The notes under the pieces are model-generated. The model saw only the letters and a list, made by a program, of their open reading frames with translations. It was not told the DNA's origin and searched no databases. This document shows, piece after piece, positions 8,318 through 19,092 of a DNA stretch of 64,000 nt. The position numbers were made by a program, and so were the translations under genes. Source of the stretch: an uncultured Clostridium sp. Lineage in GTDB: Bacteria > Bacillota > Clostridia > TANB77 > CAG-508. Within the stretch, counting starts at the first letter, position 1. Every line of letters starts with the position of its first letter. Location: contig CANEHB010000001.1 of NCBI GenBank assembly GCA_947427205.1, positions 17,334 to 81,333 of the forward strand, in the 5' to 3' direction.

Positions 8318-10861
8318 TTGGGAAGAAAGAGAAAAAGAACTAATACAAACAGCAATAAAGCTAGTAATAAAAAAAGAAAAACAGGGATTAATATAGATTT
8401 AGCGGTAATAATACTATTTATTCTTAGTATATTATTATTTGTTTTAATATATGGAGAAAAAGGAGCTGTAGGAGAGATATTAAGTCCAGCTTTAGGTGGA
8501 ATAATAGGATTTATAAAATATATAATTCCAATTGGTTTTATGGGACTTGCAATATGCATAGCTAAAGATGATAGAAGTTATATATTTTCTAAATTGATTC
8601 AATATGCAGTGCTACTTTCATGTATAGCTGCAACAATGTCAATATATCAGATTTCTAAAGGAAGACTAAATGCAGATTTAGAATTTAATTCTATAATTGA
8701 AGCTGCATATGATTTAGGAGTTAAAAATATAGGTGGTGGTACAGTAGGAGCTGTTATAGCGTATCCTTTAATTAAGTTATTAGGTATGTTTGGAGCTGCT
8801 ATAACAACATCAGGAATAGTAGTTGTACTTTGTGTATTTACTTTTGGGTTACATCCTTCAGAAATAATGTTAAATATTTTAGATGAAATGAATGAAAGAA
8901 AAGAAGAAAGAGAAGAAGCACTCTTAGCAAGACGTGAACAAAGAATAAATAGAAGAGAAGCACTAAGAAACAATACTGAATTAGAAAAGCAAAATGTAAG
9001 AGCGAAAAATAGAAATCATAATATTGAAGAAATACAATCAAGTATTAATGAAGATGATATTACAATAAATTTAAATAATGAAGATTCAGAAGAAATTAAA
9101 GAAAAAAGAGGATTATTTGGAAGAAAAAATAAAAAGTTGGCTAATATTGAAATAGAAGATGATGAAAACGAATTAGGAAAACAAGAAGAATTTAATCCAG
9201 ATGTTATAGATGTTAACATTTATAAAAATACAGCAGAAGCGAATGAAGCAAAAAGCATTAAAGAACAAGAGAAAGTAAATTCAGCAGATAGCTTATTTAC
9301 TGTTGAAGAAGAACAAAAAGAAAATAAAACAAAAGCTGTATTACAATTAGAACATACAGTATCAATAGAGGATGAAAACTATGAATATCCACCAGTAGGA
9401 TTACTTGGTAAAAGTAGTAAAAAAGCAAATAAAAATGGAGCAAAAGCTTTAACAGAAAAAGCGCAACAATTACAAAGGACATTACATAGTTTTGGAGTTT
9501 CAGCCAAAGTTGTTGATTATTCAGTTGGCCCAGCAATTACGAGATTTGAACTTAAACCAGCAGAAGGTGTAAGAGTTAATAAAATAGCAAATCTTGCAGA
9601 TGATATAGCTCTAAATTTAGCAGCAGAAACAATAAGAATTGAAGCTCCAATACCAGGTAAACAAGCTGTAGGAATTGAAATTCCTAATAAAGAAAAAGAA
9701 TCAGTTCCTTTAAGAGATGTTATAGAAAGTGAAGAATTCGAAAATAATAATTCTAAATTATCTGTTGCATTAGGAAAGGATGTTGCAGGAAAAGTTGTTT
9801 TAGCAGATATTGCAAAAATGCCTCACGTTCTTATTGCTGGTTCAACAGGTTCTGGAAAATCAGTTTGTATAAATACTATAATAACAAGTATCGTATATAA
9901 TGCTAAACCAAGTGAAGTAAAACTTGTAATGGTAGATCCAAAAGTTGTTGAGTTATCAGTTTACAATGGAATACCACATTTATTAATACCAGTTGTAACA
10001 GATCCAAGAAAAGCTGCTGGAGCTTTAGCATGGGCAGTACAAGAAATGGATAACAGATACAATTTATTTGCTGAAAAAGGTGTTAGAGATTTAAAAGGTT
10101 ATAATGCAGCATTAGAAAGTGATTCAGAAGACGGAACAGTTGGGAAATTACCACAAATAGTAATTGTAATAGACGAGCTTGCTGATTTAATGATGGTTGC
10201 AGCAAAAGAAGTTGAAGATTCAATTTGTAGATTGGCTCAAAAAGCAAGAGCTGCTGGAATGCATTTAGTAATTGCAACACAAAGACCATCAGTTGATGTT
10301 ATTACAGGTTTAATTAAAGCAAATGTTCCTTCAAGAATTGCATTTGCAGTTTCTTCACAAATAGATTCTAGAACAATATTAGATCAAGTTGGAGCTGAAA
10401 AACTTTTAGGAAAAGGTGATATGCTTTTCTATCCAGCAAGTGCCTCAAAGCCAGTCAGAGTACAAGGTGCGTTTGTATCAGATGGAGAAGTAGAGAAAAT
10501 TGTTGATTTCATAAAATCTAATGGAGTTGCAACTTATAATGAAGATATACTTGAGGAAATAGAAAAATCAAATAAATCTGAAGGTCAAATGGAAAAAGAA
10601 AACGAAGACGACGACGATACAGATCCATTATTGATGGAGGCTATAGATACTGTAGTTGAAGTTGGTCAAGCATCTACATCATTTATTCAAAGAAGATTTA
10701 AAGTTGGATATGCAAGAGCTGGAAGAATTATTGATCAAATGGAGGCTAGAGGTATTATCTCTGGTTATGAGGGAAGTAAGCCTAGACAAGTTTTGATTAC
10801 TCTAGATAGGCTAAATGAACTTAAGATGGCTAAACCAGTGGAAGAAAATAGTGCTGAGTAA
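8318..10861 (+). CDS. DNA translocase FtsK/SpoIIIE
   Basis: This motor pumps chromosomal DNA through the closing septum and, in spore formers, into the forespore. The start is TTG 8318, 7 bases after AGGAGGA. The N-terminus carries about four membrane spans (residues about 25-180), then a charged linker (about 190-360). The RecA-like motor has Walker A GSTGSGKS near residue 507, Walker [12 protein letters not shown] near 612, and the IATQRPS block near 650. The C-terminal gamma winged helix (about 770-835) reads [19 protein letters not shown]. At 847 residues it matches Firmicute FtsK/SpoIIIE. I cannot tell the SpoIIIE from the SftA/FtsK role. Confidence 0.95.
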   Translation: MGRKRKRTNTNSNKASNKKRKTGINIDLAVIILFILSILLFVLIYGEKGAVGEILSPALGGIIGFIKYIIPIGFMGLAICIAKDDRSYIFSKLIQYAVLLSCIAATMSIYQISKGRLNADLEFNSIIEAAYDLGVKNIGGGTVGAVIAYPLIKLLGMFGAAITTSGIVVVLCVFTFGLHPSEIMLNILDEMNERKEEREEALLARREQRINRREALRNNTELEKQNVRAKNRNHNIEEIQSSINEDDITINLNNEDSEEIKEKRGLFGRKNKKLANIEIEDDENELGKQEEFNPDVIDVNIYKNTAEANEAKSIKEQEKVNSADSLFTVEEEQKENKTKAVLQLEHTVSIEDENYEYPPVGLLGKSSKKANKNGAKALTEKAQQLQRTLHSFGVSAKVVDYSVGPAITRFELKPAEGVRVNKIANLADDIALNLAAETIRIEAPIPGKQAVGIEIPNKEKESVPLRDVIESEEFENNNSKLSVALGKDVAGKVVLADIAKMPHVLIAGSTGSGKSVCINTIITSIVYNAKPSEVKLVMVDPKVVELSVYNGIPHLLIPVVTDPRKAAGALAWAVQEMDNRYNLFAEKGVRDLKGYNAALESDSEDGTVGKLPQIVIVIDELADLMMVAAKEVEDSICRLAQKARAAGMHLVIATQRPSVDVITGLIKANVPSRIAFAVSSQIDSRTILDQVGAEKLLGKGDMLFYPASASKPVRVQGAFVSDGEVEKIVDFIKSNGVATYNEDILEEIEKSNKSEGQMEKENEDDDDTDPLLMEAIDTVVEVGQASTSFIQRRFKVGYARAGRIIDQMEARGIISGYEGSKPRQVLITLDRLNELKMAKPVEENSAE

Positions 10862-10882
10862 ATTTGTTTAATTTAAATATAA

Positions 10883-11070
10883 AATTATTATTTTAAATTG
10901 ATCTCAATTGATTTATATATTTTTCATTTTCACTCGTTCCAAGCCTACACACAGTCTGTAAATAAAATTCACTTAAGTTCATTTTATAACAGACTATATG
11001 TTTGACTTGGTCCCCATACAAGCTCGCTCAAGAAAAATATATTAAATCAATTTCTATAATTTAATAACAA
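10883..11070. repeat. Long imperfect inverted repeat with nested hairpin
   Basis: A left arm (about 10883-10925) pairs with a right arm (about 11031-11070) over some 37 bases; both contain AATTGATTTA and the complement of GAAAAATATA. Inside lies a second inverted pair, AGTCTGT (about 10953) with ACAGACT (about 10989), flanked by CCAAG/CTTGG. The whole 185-bp segment can fold as one long cruciform or RNA hairpin. It may be a MITE-like element or a structured RNA; no tail of T residues is obvious. Confidence 0.6.
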
Positions 11071-11126
11071 TTTTATATATTAATAAAAAACATAATCAAA
11101 TTTAATATAAAGAAGGAGGGAAAAAT

Positions 11127-12651
11127 TTGAGTTTATTTTCTAAATTAAAGGATTATAATGTGGAGCTTGAAGAAATTTTGGATAATAAATATTTTTCTTC
11201 AAATATTAAAAACCTCCTTTTGAGTATGATTTATAAGATTGAAGTTTCTTATGATGATTATAGTAAAGTTAAAAGATGTGTTAGAAGTAAAGAAGATTTC
11301 CTAAATGAAATAATTGAAATAATAAGATTATATTGTGATAATTTGAAAACTGTAGAGCCTGATTCCGATCAGGCTAAAATGCTTATAAGCCATAATGTGA
11401 GAGCTCTTACAAATGAAAAGGAAAGAAGTATTTTGGCATATCCAACAGAAATCGCTTTTTTATATGCTATTTCTGAAATATCTCCAAAATATTTTTATGT
11501 GGATCAAAAATTTTTATTAAAAAAAGAGTTACAAAACACATTAGTAAATCGGTTATAATATGAATAATACAGAAGTTTTAGCAGATTTTAATGGTTGGTC
11601 TTGGGATAAAACTTTTGATTATGATTTTGAATTTATTGATAATTTAATTTATCAAAATTTATTAGTAATTTTAGGAGAGAAATTTCTTTTTGATTGGAGA
11701 ACCTATGGTTCAACTAGAAAAAGTTTTTTAGATGAGGCTAGAAAATTTATAAAAAAAATAGTTGGAAATGATAAATTTTTAAGAGAATTACTAAAAGTTT
11801 TATATTTAAAATCCAGTGTAAAGGATCGTGAAGTCTTAGATTCTATACTAAAAGAAAAACGTAAAGAATTAAAGAAAATGGATGATAAAATAAAATTTAT
11901 TGAAGAGTCTAAAAATAAGAAATTGAAATTAACTAAGAAACTTGGAAAAATTGATGTTTTATTAAGTGATAAAAAGTTACTTGAAAAAGAATTTATTAAA
12001 AGAAATTTAAAATTAGAAAAAGAAAAACAAATAAAAAGTATAAAAAAATATGAAGAATTACTAAGAAGAGAAAGAGAAAAATATGTTTTAGAAATAGCAG
12101 ATTTAACTTATGTTTTAAAACCATCTAATTTTTTAAATGAAAAACAAAGGATTCAAGAGACAATAGAACTTTATAGATTTGATAATAATTTAGAAGAAAC
12201 AGTAATTAGTTTTCAAAAAGAATTCTTACATTTTATGGAAAAGAAATTAAATAAAATGAATACTAGAGATGAAATCATTGATATAATATATGAACTTAGA
12301 TATTATAAGACTTTAAGAATATCTAAAGATGTAAAAATATCAGACATAGAAGAATTATCTAATTATATTGATAAAATACAAAAAAAGGCAGTTACATTAC
12401 TTTGTAAATTAGGTGCAATAAAAATAATTAGTATGGACATCAATTTAAATTATGAAATTATTAAATATGCATTAGATACAAAAATAATAGATTTAGAGCA
12501 AATCATTTTATATTTTGAGATAGATGCTGAAGGTTTAATCATAAAAGTGTATGATAAGGAAAATTTTGAAAAACAAGGTAGAAAGAAAATAAAAATTACA
12601 AATAAAACTTTAGAAGTGAGGAAAAATCGAAAGATAAAATTATTTAATTAG
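11127..12651 (+). CDS. Unknown 507-residue protein read through a CGGT site
   Basis: Two open frames, TTG 11127-11558 (143 residues) and 11560-12651 (363 residues), sit in frames differing by +1. They are joined if CGGT 11550-11553 is read as one glycine: ...LVN-G-YNMNNTEVL... The second frame has no ribosome binding site before its ATG, while the first has AAGGAGGG. The 141+1+365 residue product has no signal peptide or membrane span. Residues about 240-360 are strongly coiled coil and lysine rich. I do not recognise a family. The C-terminal end overlaps the start region of the beta-CASP nuclease gene, suggesting coupling. Alternatives are two separate proteins or a pseudogene; the same site type in priA and others makes read-through more likely. 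Confidence 0.65.
11550..11553 (+). other. Candidate quadruplet glycine codon CGGT (site 1)
   Basis: An in-frame CGG (codon 142) is followed two codons later by TAA. Reading four bases restores the downstream frame and joins two otherwise separate frames. The preceding codon is AAT. Confidence 0.65.
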
Positions 12652-12662
12652 TGGAGGAAAAT

Positions 12663-14312
12663 ATGAAAATAACTTTTTTAGGAGCTGCCAAAACAGTAAC
12701 AGGATCTAACTTTTTAGTAGAAGGTGCAGGAAAAAAATTTTTAGTTGATTGTGGTATGTATCAAGGGAAAGTAACTGAAGAGCTAGAAAATTCGGATCCG
12801 TTTTTATATGATGTAGAAGAAATAGATTTTATGCTCTTAACACATGCTCATATTGATCATTCTGGAAGAATTCCAAAACTTTATAATGATGGTTTTAGAG
12901 GAAAAGTATATGCTACAAAAGCAACATGTGATTTATGTGAGATAATGTTACCAGATAGTGGTCATATTCAAGAAGTTGAAATTGAGTGGAAAAATAGAAA
13001 AAGAATGAGAGAAAGTAAAGAGCCACTTCCACCTTTATATACAGCAGAAGATGCATATAATTGTTTAGAAATATTTAATCCTGTTGAGTATGATGATATT
13101 GTTGAAATTGATGAAAATATAAGTGTACGTTTTAATGATGCTGGACATATGCTTGGATCAGCTATAATTGAGATATGGATAACAGAAGATGGAAAGACTA
13201 AGAAGTTAGTATTTACAGGTGACTTAGGAAATAATGATTTACCACTTCTTGATTCTCCTACTATGATAAGTAATGCAGATTATCTTATAATGGAATCAAC
13301 ATATGGAAATAGATTACATATGAAAAATGATGATAAAGCTAAAATGTTTTTAGATATAGTTTCAGAAACTTTGGATAATGGGGGAAGAGTTATAATTCCA
13401 TCATTTGCAGTAGGAAGAACACAAGAAATTTTGTATGAGTTAGATAAATTAAAAGATGATTTAGGACAAGATGAAGAATTTGCTAGAAAATATGAAAAAA
13501 TAATGAATATTCCAGTATATGTTGATAGTCCACTTGCAATATCAGCAACAGAAATATTTAAGAAAAATACAGAATTATTTGAAGACGAAATACAAGAAAA
13601 AATAAAAAGAGGAGATAATCCATTAGAGTTTAATGGATTACAATTTACGCAAACAGCAGAAGAATCGAAAGCTTTAAATGAAGATACAAGACCGGCTATA
13701 ATATTATCAGCAAGTGGTATGTGTGATGTAGGAAGAATAAAACATCATTTAAAACATAATTTATGGAATCCCAATAGTACAATTTTATTTGTTGGGTATC
13801 AAGCAGCTGGAACGCTAGGAAGAAGTATTGTAGAAGGTGCTAAAAAAGTAAAAATATTTGGAGAAGAAATAGCAGTAAATGCTAGAATAGAATATATAGA
13901 AGGATATTCAGGACATGCTGATCAAACATGGCTTTTAAATTTTGTTTATTCTTTTACAAATCCTCCAAAACATATATTCTTAGTACATGGAGAAGAAGAA
14001 GGACAAGAAGTATTAAAGCAAAAAATAGAAGAGACAAGTGAATGTAAAGTTACAATACCAGATTTTGGTGATAGCTTTGAATTAGATGGAGATAATCCAA
14101 AATTATTAGCAGAAACAAAAGAAATTAGTATATACAGACAAGAATTTAAGCGATTAGATTTAATTGAAAAAATTGAAGAATTAAAAGAAGATATTGCAGA
14201 TATAGAAAATGTTATAATGAAACAAAATATTGATACAAAAGATAATGATTTAAAGAACTTAGAAGATAGAGTAAAAGATATACAAAATCAAATACAAAAT
14301 TTAATGAAATAG
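12663..14312 (+). CDS. Beta-CASP metallo-beta-lactamase RNase
   Basis: This is a cytoplasmic zinc nuclease of the beta-CASP group (CPSF/Ysh1-like, KH-less), expected to act on RNA. The zinc motif HAHIDHSGR lies near residues 61-69. DAGHMLGSA, GDLGNND and ESTYGNR follow, and the CASP region has PSFAVGRTQE, SASGMCDVGRIKHHL, a YSGHADQ motif near 420 and LVHGEEEG. I chose ATG 12663 behind GGAGG rather than GTG 12651, because the family starts MKITFLGA. The 549 residues include a helical C-terminal tail of about 60 residues that is predicted coiled coil. Confidence 0.9.
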   Translation: MKITFLGAAKTVTGSNFLVEGAGKKFLVDCGMYQGKVTEELENSDPFLYDVEEIDFMLLTHAHIDHSGRIPKLYNDGFRGKVYATKATCDLCEIMLPDSGHIQEVEIEWKNRKRMRESKEPLPPLYTAEDAYNCLEIFNPVEYDDIVEIDENISVRFNDAGHMLGSAIIEIWITEDGKTKKLVFTGDLGNNDLPLLDSPTMISNADYLIMESTYGNRLHMKNDDKAKMFLDIVSETLDNGGRVIIPSFAVGRTQEILYELDKLKDDLGQDEEFARKYEKIMNIPVYVDSPLAISATEIFKKNTELFEDEIQEKIKRGDNPLEFNGLQFTQTAEESKALNEDTRPAIILSASGMCDVGRIKHHLKHNLWNPNSTILFVGYQAAGTLGRSIVEGAKKVKIFGEEIAVNARIEYIEGYSGHADQTWLLNFVYSFTNPPKHIFLVHGEEEGQEVLKQKIEETSECKVTIPDFGDSFELDGDNPKLLAETKEISIYRQEFKRLDLIEKIEELKEDIADIENVIMKQNIDTKDNDLKNLEDRVKDIQNQIQNLMK

Positions 14313-14325
14313 GAGAGTTTTATTT

Positions 14326-16224
14326 ATGGAAACTAAATATTTTAATGATGGAGTAATTGGAAACAAAAAAATTAAAGCTAGTTTTACTAAAAAAGGTGAA
14401 TTAATAAGATTATTTTATGGATTATCTGATTATAAGCAAATGTTAGATACATTTCATGTGGGTTTAAAGGTAAATGATTCAGCCAATATATATTTGCATA
14501 ATGATGTAAATAATGTTTATTCTCAAAATTATGAAATGGACACAAATATATTAGAAACTGAGATTTATAATACTTATTTTAATTTTAGAGTATCACAAAC
14601 AGACTACGTTCCTATAAACAAAGAATTTTTAATTAAAAATTATGTTATAAAAAATGAAAGTAAAACTAATATGTGTATTAATTTGTTAGTATATTCTAAA
14701 ATGCTAACAAATATAAATAACGATACTTCAGGATTTATAAAATCAGATGCATTAATACAATATAATCATGATTTTTCAGTATGTACATTTTCAAATCAAA
14801 AGTTGTATAAATTTCAAGTAAATGGAGCTTCAAATGATTTTATGTCTGGAAAAATAGGTGGTAAAGATTATATAGGAATGTCTAGTGATTCTGCAATAAG
14901 TTATGACTTAAAAGAAGTAAAACCAGGTGAAGAAGTATCTATAAGTTTATATGTATATATAAATGATAATAAAGAAAAAAGTATAAATAAGATAGAAACA
15001 GAGATAAATAAAATTAAAAAAATAAATGAACAAGATATTAAAGAGGAAACTAAAAAATATTGGAAAAATTTTGTTAAAAATCATGATAAATTAGGAATTA
15101 ATAAATCAGATATTAATGAAAAAATAAAAAAAATATTTAATAGAAGTGTTTTACTATTTGATTTGCTTACAAATGATGAAACAGGAGGAATATCAGCAGG
15201 ATTTGAAGTTGATGAAGGCAAAACAAAGTGTGGTAGATATTCTTATTGCTGGCCAAGAGATGCAGTTTTTATTACAAAAGCTTTAGATATTGTTAAAATG
15301 GAAGATATTTCGGATAAATTTTACTCTAAGTTTTGTAAAATGACACAAAGTAAAAATGGTATGTGGGAACAACGATTTTATACAGATGGACAGTTAGCGC
15401 CTTGTTGGGGATATCAAATAGATGAAACAGCTAGTGTTATTTTTGGTGTATATGATCATTTTAAAACTACAAAAAATAAAAAATTCTTAAAAAATAATTT
15501 GAAAATGCTTGAAACAGCTATTAAATTTTTAAAAGAATATATTGATGATATATTAGATGAAAAATTCCAAATGCAAAAAAGCTATGACTTGTGGGAAGAA
15601 TTTGAAGGATATTCACTATATTCTATTTCAGCAATTTATGGTGCATTTTCTTCAATGATTAAGATTTATAGTGAAGTGAAAAAAGATTATGAAAAAGATT
15701 CGAAAGAATTAGAATATATAAAAAAAGAAGAAAAAATATTAAAAAATTATATTTCAAAAATAAAGGATTATTCAGAAAATACATTTTTTGATGAAGAGAA
15801 GAAATCTTATGTAAGAAATATGCAAGATAAGAAAATAGATATAAGCTTGCTAGGAACATTAATACCATTTAGTATGTTTGAAATTGATAATGAAAAAACT
15901 AAAAATATGATAGAAAAAATAAACTTACTACTAAGAACATTTACAGGAGGATATATTCGTTATGAAGGTGATGGATATATGGGAGGATATAATCCATGGC
16001 CTATTGCAACTTTATGGATGGCGTGGTATTATTTAGAAGTTGGAGATGTAGAAAAAGCATTAGAATTATTTGTTTTTGTTACAAATTCGGCATCAGGGCA
16101 CGGATTCCTAGGTGAACAAGTAAATAATGAAACAATGAAACCGAACTGGGTAATAGGACTTACTTGGAGTCATGCAATGTATATAATTATTTTAGAAAAA
16201 CTTATAAAAAAAGATGTATTTTAA
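14326..16224 (+). CDS. Glycoside hydrolase family 15 protein (glucoamylase-like)
   Basis: GH15 enzymes release glucose from alpha-glucans or trehalose by inversion. An N-terminal beta-sandwich (about residues 1-250) precedes an (alpha/alpha)6 barrel. Landmarks are YCWPRDAVF near 307, DLWEEFEGYSLY near 423 (the WEE glutamate is the expected general acid) and GHGFLGEQVNNET near 590 (GEQ, general base). The end is LTWSHAMYI. There is no signal peptide, so it is cytoplasmic and probably acts on storage glucan or maltodextrin. Its 632 residues are typical. It begins 13 bases after the nuclease gene behind AGGAGAG. Confidence 0.9.
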   Translation: METKYFNDGVIGNKKIKASFTKKGELIRLFYGLSDYKQMLDTFHVGLKVNDSANIYLHNDVNNVYSQNYEMDTNILETEIYNTYFNFRVSQTDYVPINKEFLIKNYVIKNESKTNMCINLLVYSKMLTNINNDTSGFIKSDALIQYNHDFSVCTFSNQKLYKFQVNGASNDFMSGKIGGKDYIGMSSDSAISYDLKEVKPGEEVSISLYVYINDNKEKSINKIETEINKIKKINEQDIKEETKKYWKNFVKNHDKLGINKSDINEKIKKIFNRSVLLFDLLTNDETGGISAGFEVDEGKTKCGRYSYCWPRDAVFITKALDIVKMEDISDKFYSKFCKMTQSKNGMWEQRFYTDGQLAPCWGYQIDETASVIFGVYDHFKTTKNKKFLKNNLKMLETAIKFLKEYIDDILDEKFQMQKSYDLWEEFEGYSLYSISAIYGAFSSMIKIYSEVKKDYEKDSKELEYIKKEEKILKNYISKIKDYSENTFFDEEKKSYVRNMQDKKIDISLLGTLIPFSMFEIDNEKTKNMIEKINLLLRTFTGGYIRYEGDGYMGGYNPWPIATLWMAWYYLEVGDVEKALELFVFVTNSASGHGFLGEQVNNETMKPNWVIGLTWSHAMYIIILEKLIKKDVF

Positions 16225-16253
16225 GAAAAGACTTAAAAATAAGTCTTTCTTAA
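16221..16253 (+). terminator. Hairpin between the GH15 gene and radA
   Basis: TTAAGAAAAGACTTA (16221-16235, including the stop codon) pairs with TAAGTCTTTCTTAA (16240-16253). No long T-run follows, so termination may be partial. Confidence 0.55.
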
Positions 16254-16271
16254 ATGATAAAAGGAGAAAAA

Positions 16272-17639
16272 ATGGCTAAAAAAACTGCTACAGTATTTGT
16301 GTGCAATGAGTGTGGGTATGAATCAAGCAAATGGCTTGGCAAATGTCCATCATGTGGAGCATGGAATACTTTTTTTGAAGAAAAGGTAGTAACTTCAAGC
16401 ACAAATAATTCTTCTAAAGATAAAAAAGAACAATTAGAAATTATAAAATTAAATGAAGTTGTAAAAAAAGAAACTTTTAGAATTAAAACAGAAGTTGGAG
16501 AACTAGATAGAGTTTTAGGTGGAGGTTTTGTTAATGGATCTTTAACTTTATTAGGAGGGGAGCCAGGTATTGGAAAATCTACTTTAATACTTCAAATCTG
16601 TAACTCAGTAAAAGTAGATGGAAAGATTTTATATGTATCAGGAGAGGAATCAGCAGAACAAATAAAATCAAGAGCAGATAGATTAGGCATAAAAAATGAT
16701 AATATTATGTTTTTAGCAGAAACTGATATTGATAATGTTGAAATTGCTTTAGAAAAACTTGATGCTAAATTTGTTATAATAGATTCTGTTCAAACAATGT
16801 ATTCTGACGAAATTACGTCAAGCTCAGGAAGTGTTAGTCAAGTAAGAGAGATTACATCAAGAATAATGAAAATGTGCAAACAAAATGGAATTACAACAAT
16901 TATAATTGGCCATGTAACTAAAGATGGAAATATTGCAGGTCCTAGAGTACTAGAGCATATGGTAGATACAGTTCTTTACTTAGAAGGAGAAAGATATTTT
17001 TCATATAGAATTTTACGTGGTGTAAAAAATAGATTTGGTTCAACAAATGAAATTGGTATGTTTGAAATGCAAAATGAAGGATTAGTTGAAATTACAAATC
17101 CATCACAATTACTAATTTCTGAAAGAGATGAAAATACAGCAGGTTCAGCAATAGTTGTAAGCATAGAAGGGACTAGAGCATTAATTCTAGAACTTCAAGC
17201 ATTATCGACTCCATCTGTATTTGGTATGCCAAGAAGAAATGCAAGTGGTATTGATTATAATAGATTAACATTACTTATGGCTGTTTTAGAGAAAAGAGCT
17301 GGCATGAATTTTAGTTCACAAGACGTTTATATTAATTTAGTTGGTGGAATAAAAGTAAATGAACCAGCATTGGATTTAGGAATTATTTTAGCTGCTGCTT
17401 CAAGTTTTAAAAACATTAGTATAAAAGAAGATGTTGCAGTAATTGGAGAAGTTGGACTAACAGGAGAAGTTAGAAGTGTTAATATGATTGAAAAACGTAT
17501 TAAAGAAGCAGAAAAATTAGGATATAAAATTTGCATAATTCCAGAAAGTAATAAAAAACTATTGAAAGAAAAATTTAAATTAGATATAATAGGTGTGAAG
17601 AATATTATTGATGCTATGAAATATTTAGGATTAAAATAA
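16272..17639 (+). CDS. radA: DNA repair protein RadA (Sms)
   Basis: RadA is a RecA-like ATPase that drives branch migration during recombination. The C4 zinc finger uses C11, C14, C25 and C28. Walker A GGEPGIGKST is near residue 95, the RadA signature KNRFG near 252, and the C-terminal Lon-like domain (about 280-455) holds the GIKVNEPALDLGI segment. I chose ATG 16272 (MAKKTATVFVC) after AAGGAG rather than ATG 16254, because that is the family start. The 455 residues are standard. The tandem repeat array begins 25 bases after the stop. Confidence 0.96.
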   Translation: MAKKTATVFVCNECGYESSKWLGKCPSCGAWNTFFEEKVVTSSTNNSSKDKKEQLEIIKLNEVVKKETFRIKTEVGELDRVLGGGFVNGSLTLLGGEPGIGKSTLILQICNSVKVDGKILYVSGEESAEQIKSRADRLGIKNDNIMFLAETDIDNVEIALEKLDAKFVIIDSVQTMYSDEITSSSGSVSQVREITSRIMKMCKQNGITTIIIGHVTKDGNIAGPRVLEHMVDTVLYLEGERYFSYRILRGVKNRFGSTNEIGMFEMQNEGLVEITNPSQLLISERDENTAGSAIVVSIEGTRALILELQALSTPSVFGMPRRNASGIDYNRLTLLMAVLEKRAGMNFSSQDVYINLVGGIKVNEPALDLGIILAAASSFKNISIKEDVAVIGEVGLTGEVRSVNMIEKRIKEAEKLGYKICIIPESNKKLLKEKFKLDIIGVKNIIDAMKYLGLK

Positions 17640-17664
17640 TAAAATATGTAAACTTCATTATTAA

Positions 17665-18010
17665 TTGCAACTTCGGAAATTAAAAAAAAATTTTCGAATT
17701 GCGTACGAGCGAAATTTTTGCTATTGCAACTTCGGAAATTAAAAAAAAATTTTCGAATTGCGTACGAGCGAAGTTTTTGCTATTGCAACTTCGGAAATTA
17801 AAAAAAATTTTCGAATTGCGTATGAGCGAAGTTTTTGCTATCGCAACTTCGGAAATTAAAAAAAATTTTCGAATTGCGTACGAGCGAAGTTTTTGCTATT
17901 GCAACTTCGGAAATTAAAAAAAATTTTCGAATTGCGTATGAGCGAAGTTTTTGCTATCGCAACTTCGGAAATTAAAAAAAATTTTCGAATTGCGTACGAG
18001 CGAAGAGAGT
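17665..18010 (+). repeat. Six tandem copies of a 58-59 bp hairpin unit
   Basis: Copies start at 17665, 17724, 17783, 17841, 17899 and 17957 (TTGCAAC or TCGCAAC), giving periods of 59, 59, 58, 58 and 58. They alternate TTGC/TCGC and GTACG/GTATG. Each unit has arms GCAACTTCGGAAATT and AATTTTCGAATTGCG around an A7-A9 spacer, so each can fold into a hairpin. The last copy runs into GAGAGTATAGGAGGA, the ribosome binding site of the next gene. An open frame through the array is a by-product of the repeat. A related single copy lies before ftsK. Confidence 0.93.
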
Positions 18011-18023
18011 ATAGGAGGATAAA

Positions 18024-18848
18024 ATGGGAAAAAAAGTACAATTAGTAATATGGATTATTATTGCTATAGTAGCAATTTTATTAATAGGAGTAGTTGGATA
18101 TAATTTGGTATTAAATCAAACTGAAGAAGTTGTACATCCAGAAGTAACATTCGAACTAGAAAATTATGGAAATGTAAAAATAGAATTATATCCAGAATAT
18201 GCACCAAATACAGTAACAAATTTTATAAAATTGGTAGAAAAAGGATATTATAATAATAAAGTAGTTTATGGAAAAGATGACATATGTATGTATGTTGGTA
18301 GAGATCAAGAAGGAAATGCTATTAATCCAACATTAGGATTAATAGATGATTCTATTGAAGCAGGAACAGATGCAGATTATGAGTATACAATATCAGGAGA
18401 ATTTGTAGCAAATGGATATCAAAAAAATACATTAAGACATGAAAAAGGAGTAATATCTTTAATAAGAAATGACTATACACAATATGTACAAACTTTAACA
18501 GAAGAAAGCTACAATTCAGGAAATGCTCAACTTGGAATAATGATGAGTGATAATTCAAGTACATTAAATGGAGTTTACACAGCTTTTGGAAGAGTAACAG
18601 AGGGAATGGAAGTATTAGAAAAAATATATAATGAAGTAGCTATTAAAGAGCCTGAAACAGCAGAAGATGGAAGTACTACTACATCAGAAAGTGATATTCA
18701 AGCATTTAGTGCATATCCTGTAATAAAATCTGCAACAGTAGATACACATGGAATTGATTATGGTATGCCAAAAACAGAAAAAGCTTTTGATTATAGTTCA
18801 TATTTATATAATTTAATGAGTTCTTATTATTCAGATACAAATCAATAA
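18024..18848 (+). CDS. Membrane-anchored cyclophilin-type peptidyl-prolyl isomerase
   Basis: One N-terminal span (about residues 7-29) anchors an extracytoplasmic cyclophilin domain (about 40-230). Markers are VKIELYPEYAPNTVTNFIKLVEKGYYNN near residue 52-79 (read in parts), an altered ...GRDQEGN... loop, a modest match in LRHEKGVISLIRND for the usual KGTLSMA strand, and AFGRVTEGMEVLEKI near 190. It would catalyse X-Pro isomerisation of exported proteins. Catalytic Arg and the QFF strand are poorly kept, so activity is uncertain. ATG 18024 follows AGGAGGA at the end of the hairpin repeat array, so the array lies in its 5' leader. A terminator follows at 18856. Confidence 0.82.
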   Translation: MGKKVQLVIWIIIAIVAILLIGVVGYNLVLNQTEEVVHPEVTFELENYGNVKIELYPEYAPNTVTNFIKLVEKGYYNNKVVYGKDDICMYVGRDQEGNAINPTLGLIDDSIEAGTDADYEYTISGEFVANGYQKNTLRHEKGVISLIRNDYTQYVQTLTEESYNSGNAQLGIMMSDNSSTLNGVYTAFGRVTEGMEVLEKIYNEVAIKEPETAEDGSTTTSESDIQAFSAYPVIKSATVDTHGIDYGMPKTEKAFDYSSYLYNLMSSYYSDTNQ

Positions 18849-18855
18849 AAAATTA

Positions 18856-18890
18856 GATACCAATGAAAAACATTGGTATCTCTTTATATT
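18856..18890 (+). terminator. Terminator after the cyclophilin gene
   Basis: A perfect 11-bp stem (18856-18866 with 18872-18882) has a 5-base A loop and a CTTTATATT tail. Confidence 0.8.
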
Positions 18891-19092
18891 ATAGAAATTA
18901 CAAAGCAATTTCCTATAGTATAAAGGAGTTGTCAAAATTTCTACACAAATTTTATTGTGTAAAATTTGCCACAAGAACAAATATGTGGACAATTTAATAT
19001 AGTTGTGTTTTTTGAATATTAAATAATCGTTCACTTTTGTTCTATATAATAAAGATGATTATATTATTAGGAGTTTTTAACTGTAGTATTTT

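Noticed and set aside
11560..12651. Independent gene starting at ATG 11560
   Set aside because: There is no ribosome binding site and the frame is joined to the upstream gene by a CGGT site like those in priA and the recombinase.
17699..17917. A 72-residue open frame in the tandem array
   Set aside because: It is a translation of the 58-59 bp repeat and shifts with the unit length; it has no ribosome binding site.
17665..18010. CRISPR array
   Set aside because: Units are contiguous copies without unique spacers, and no cas gene is near.
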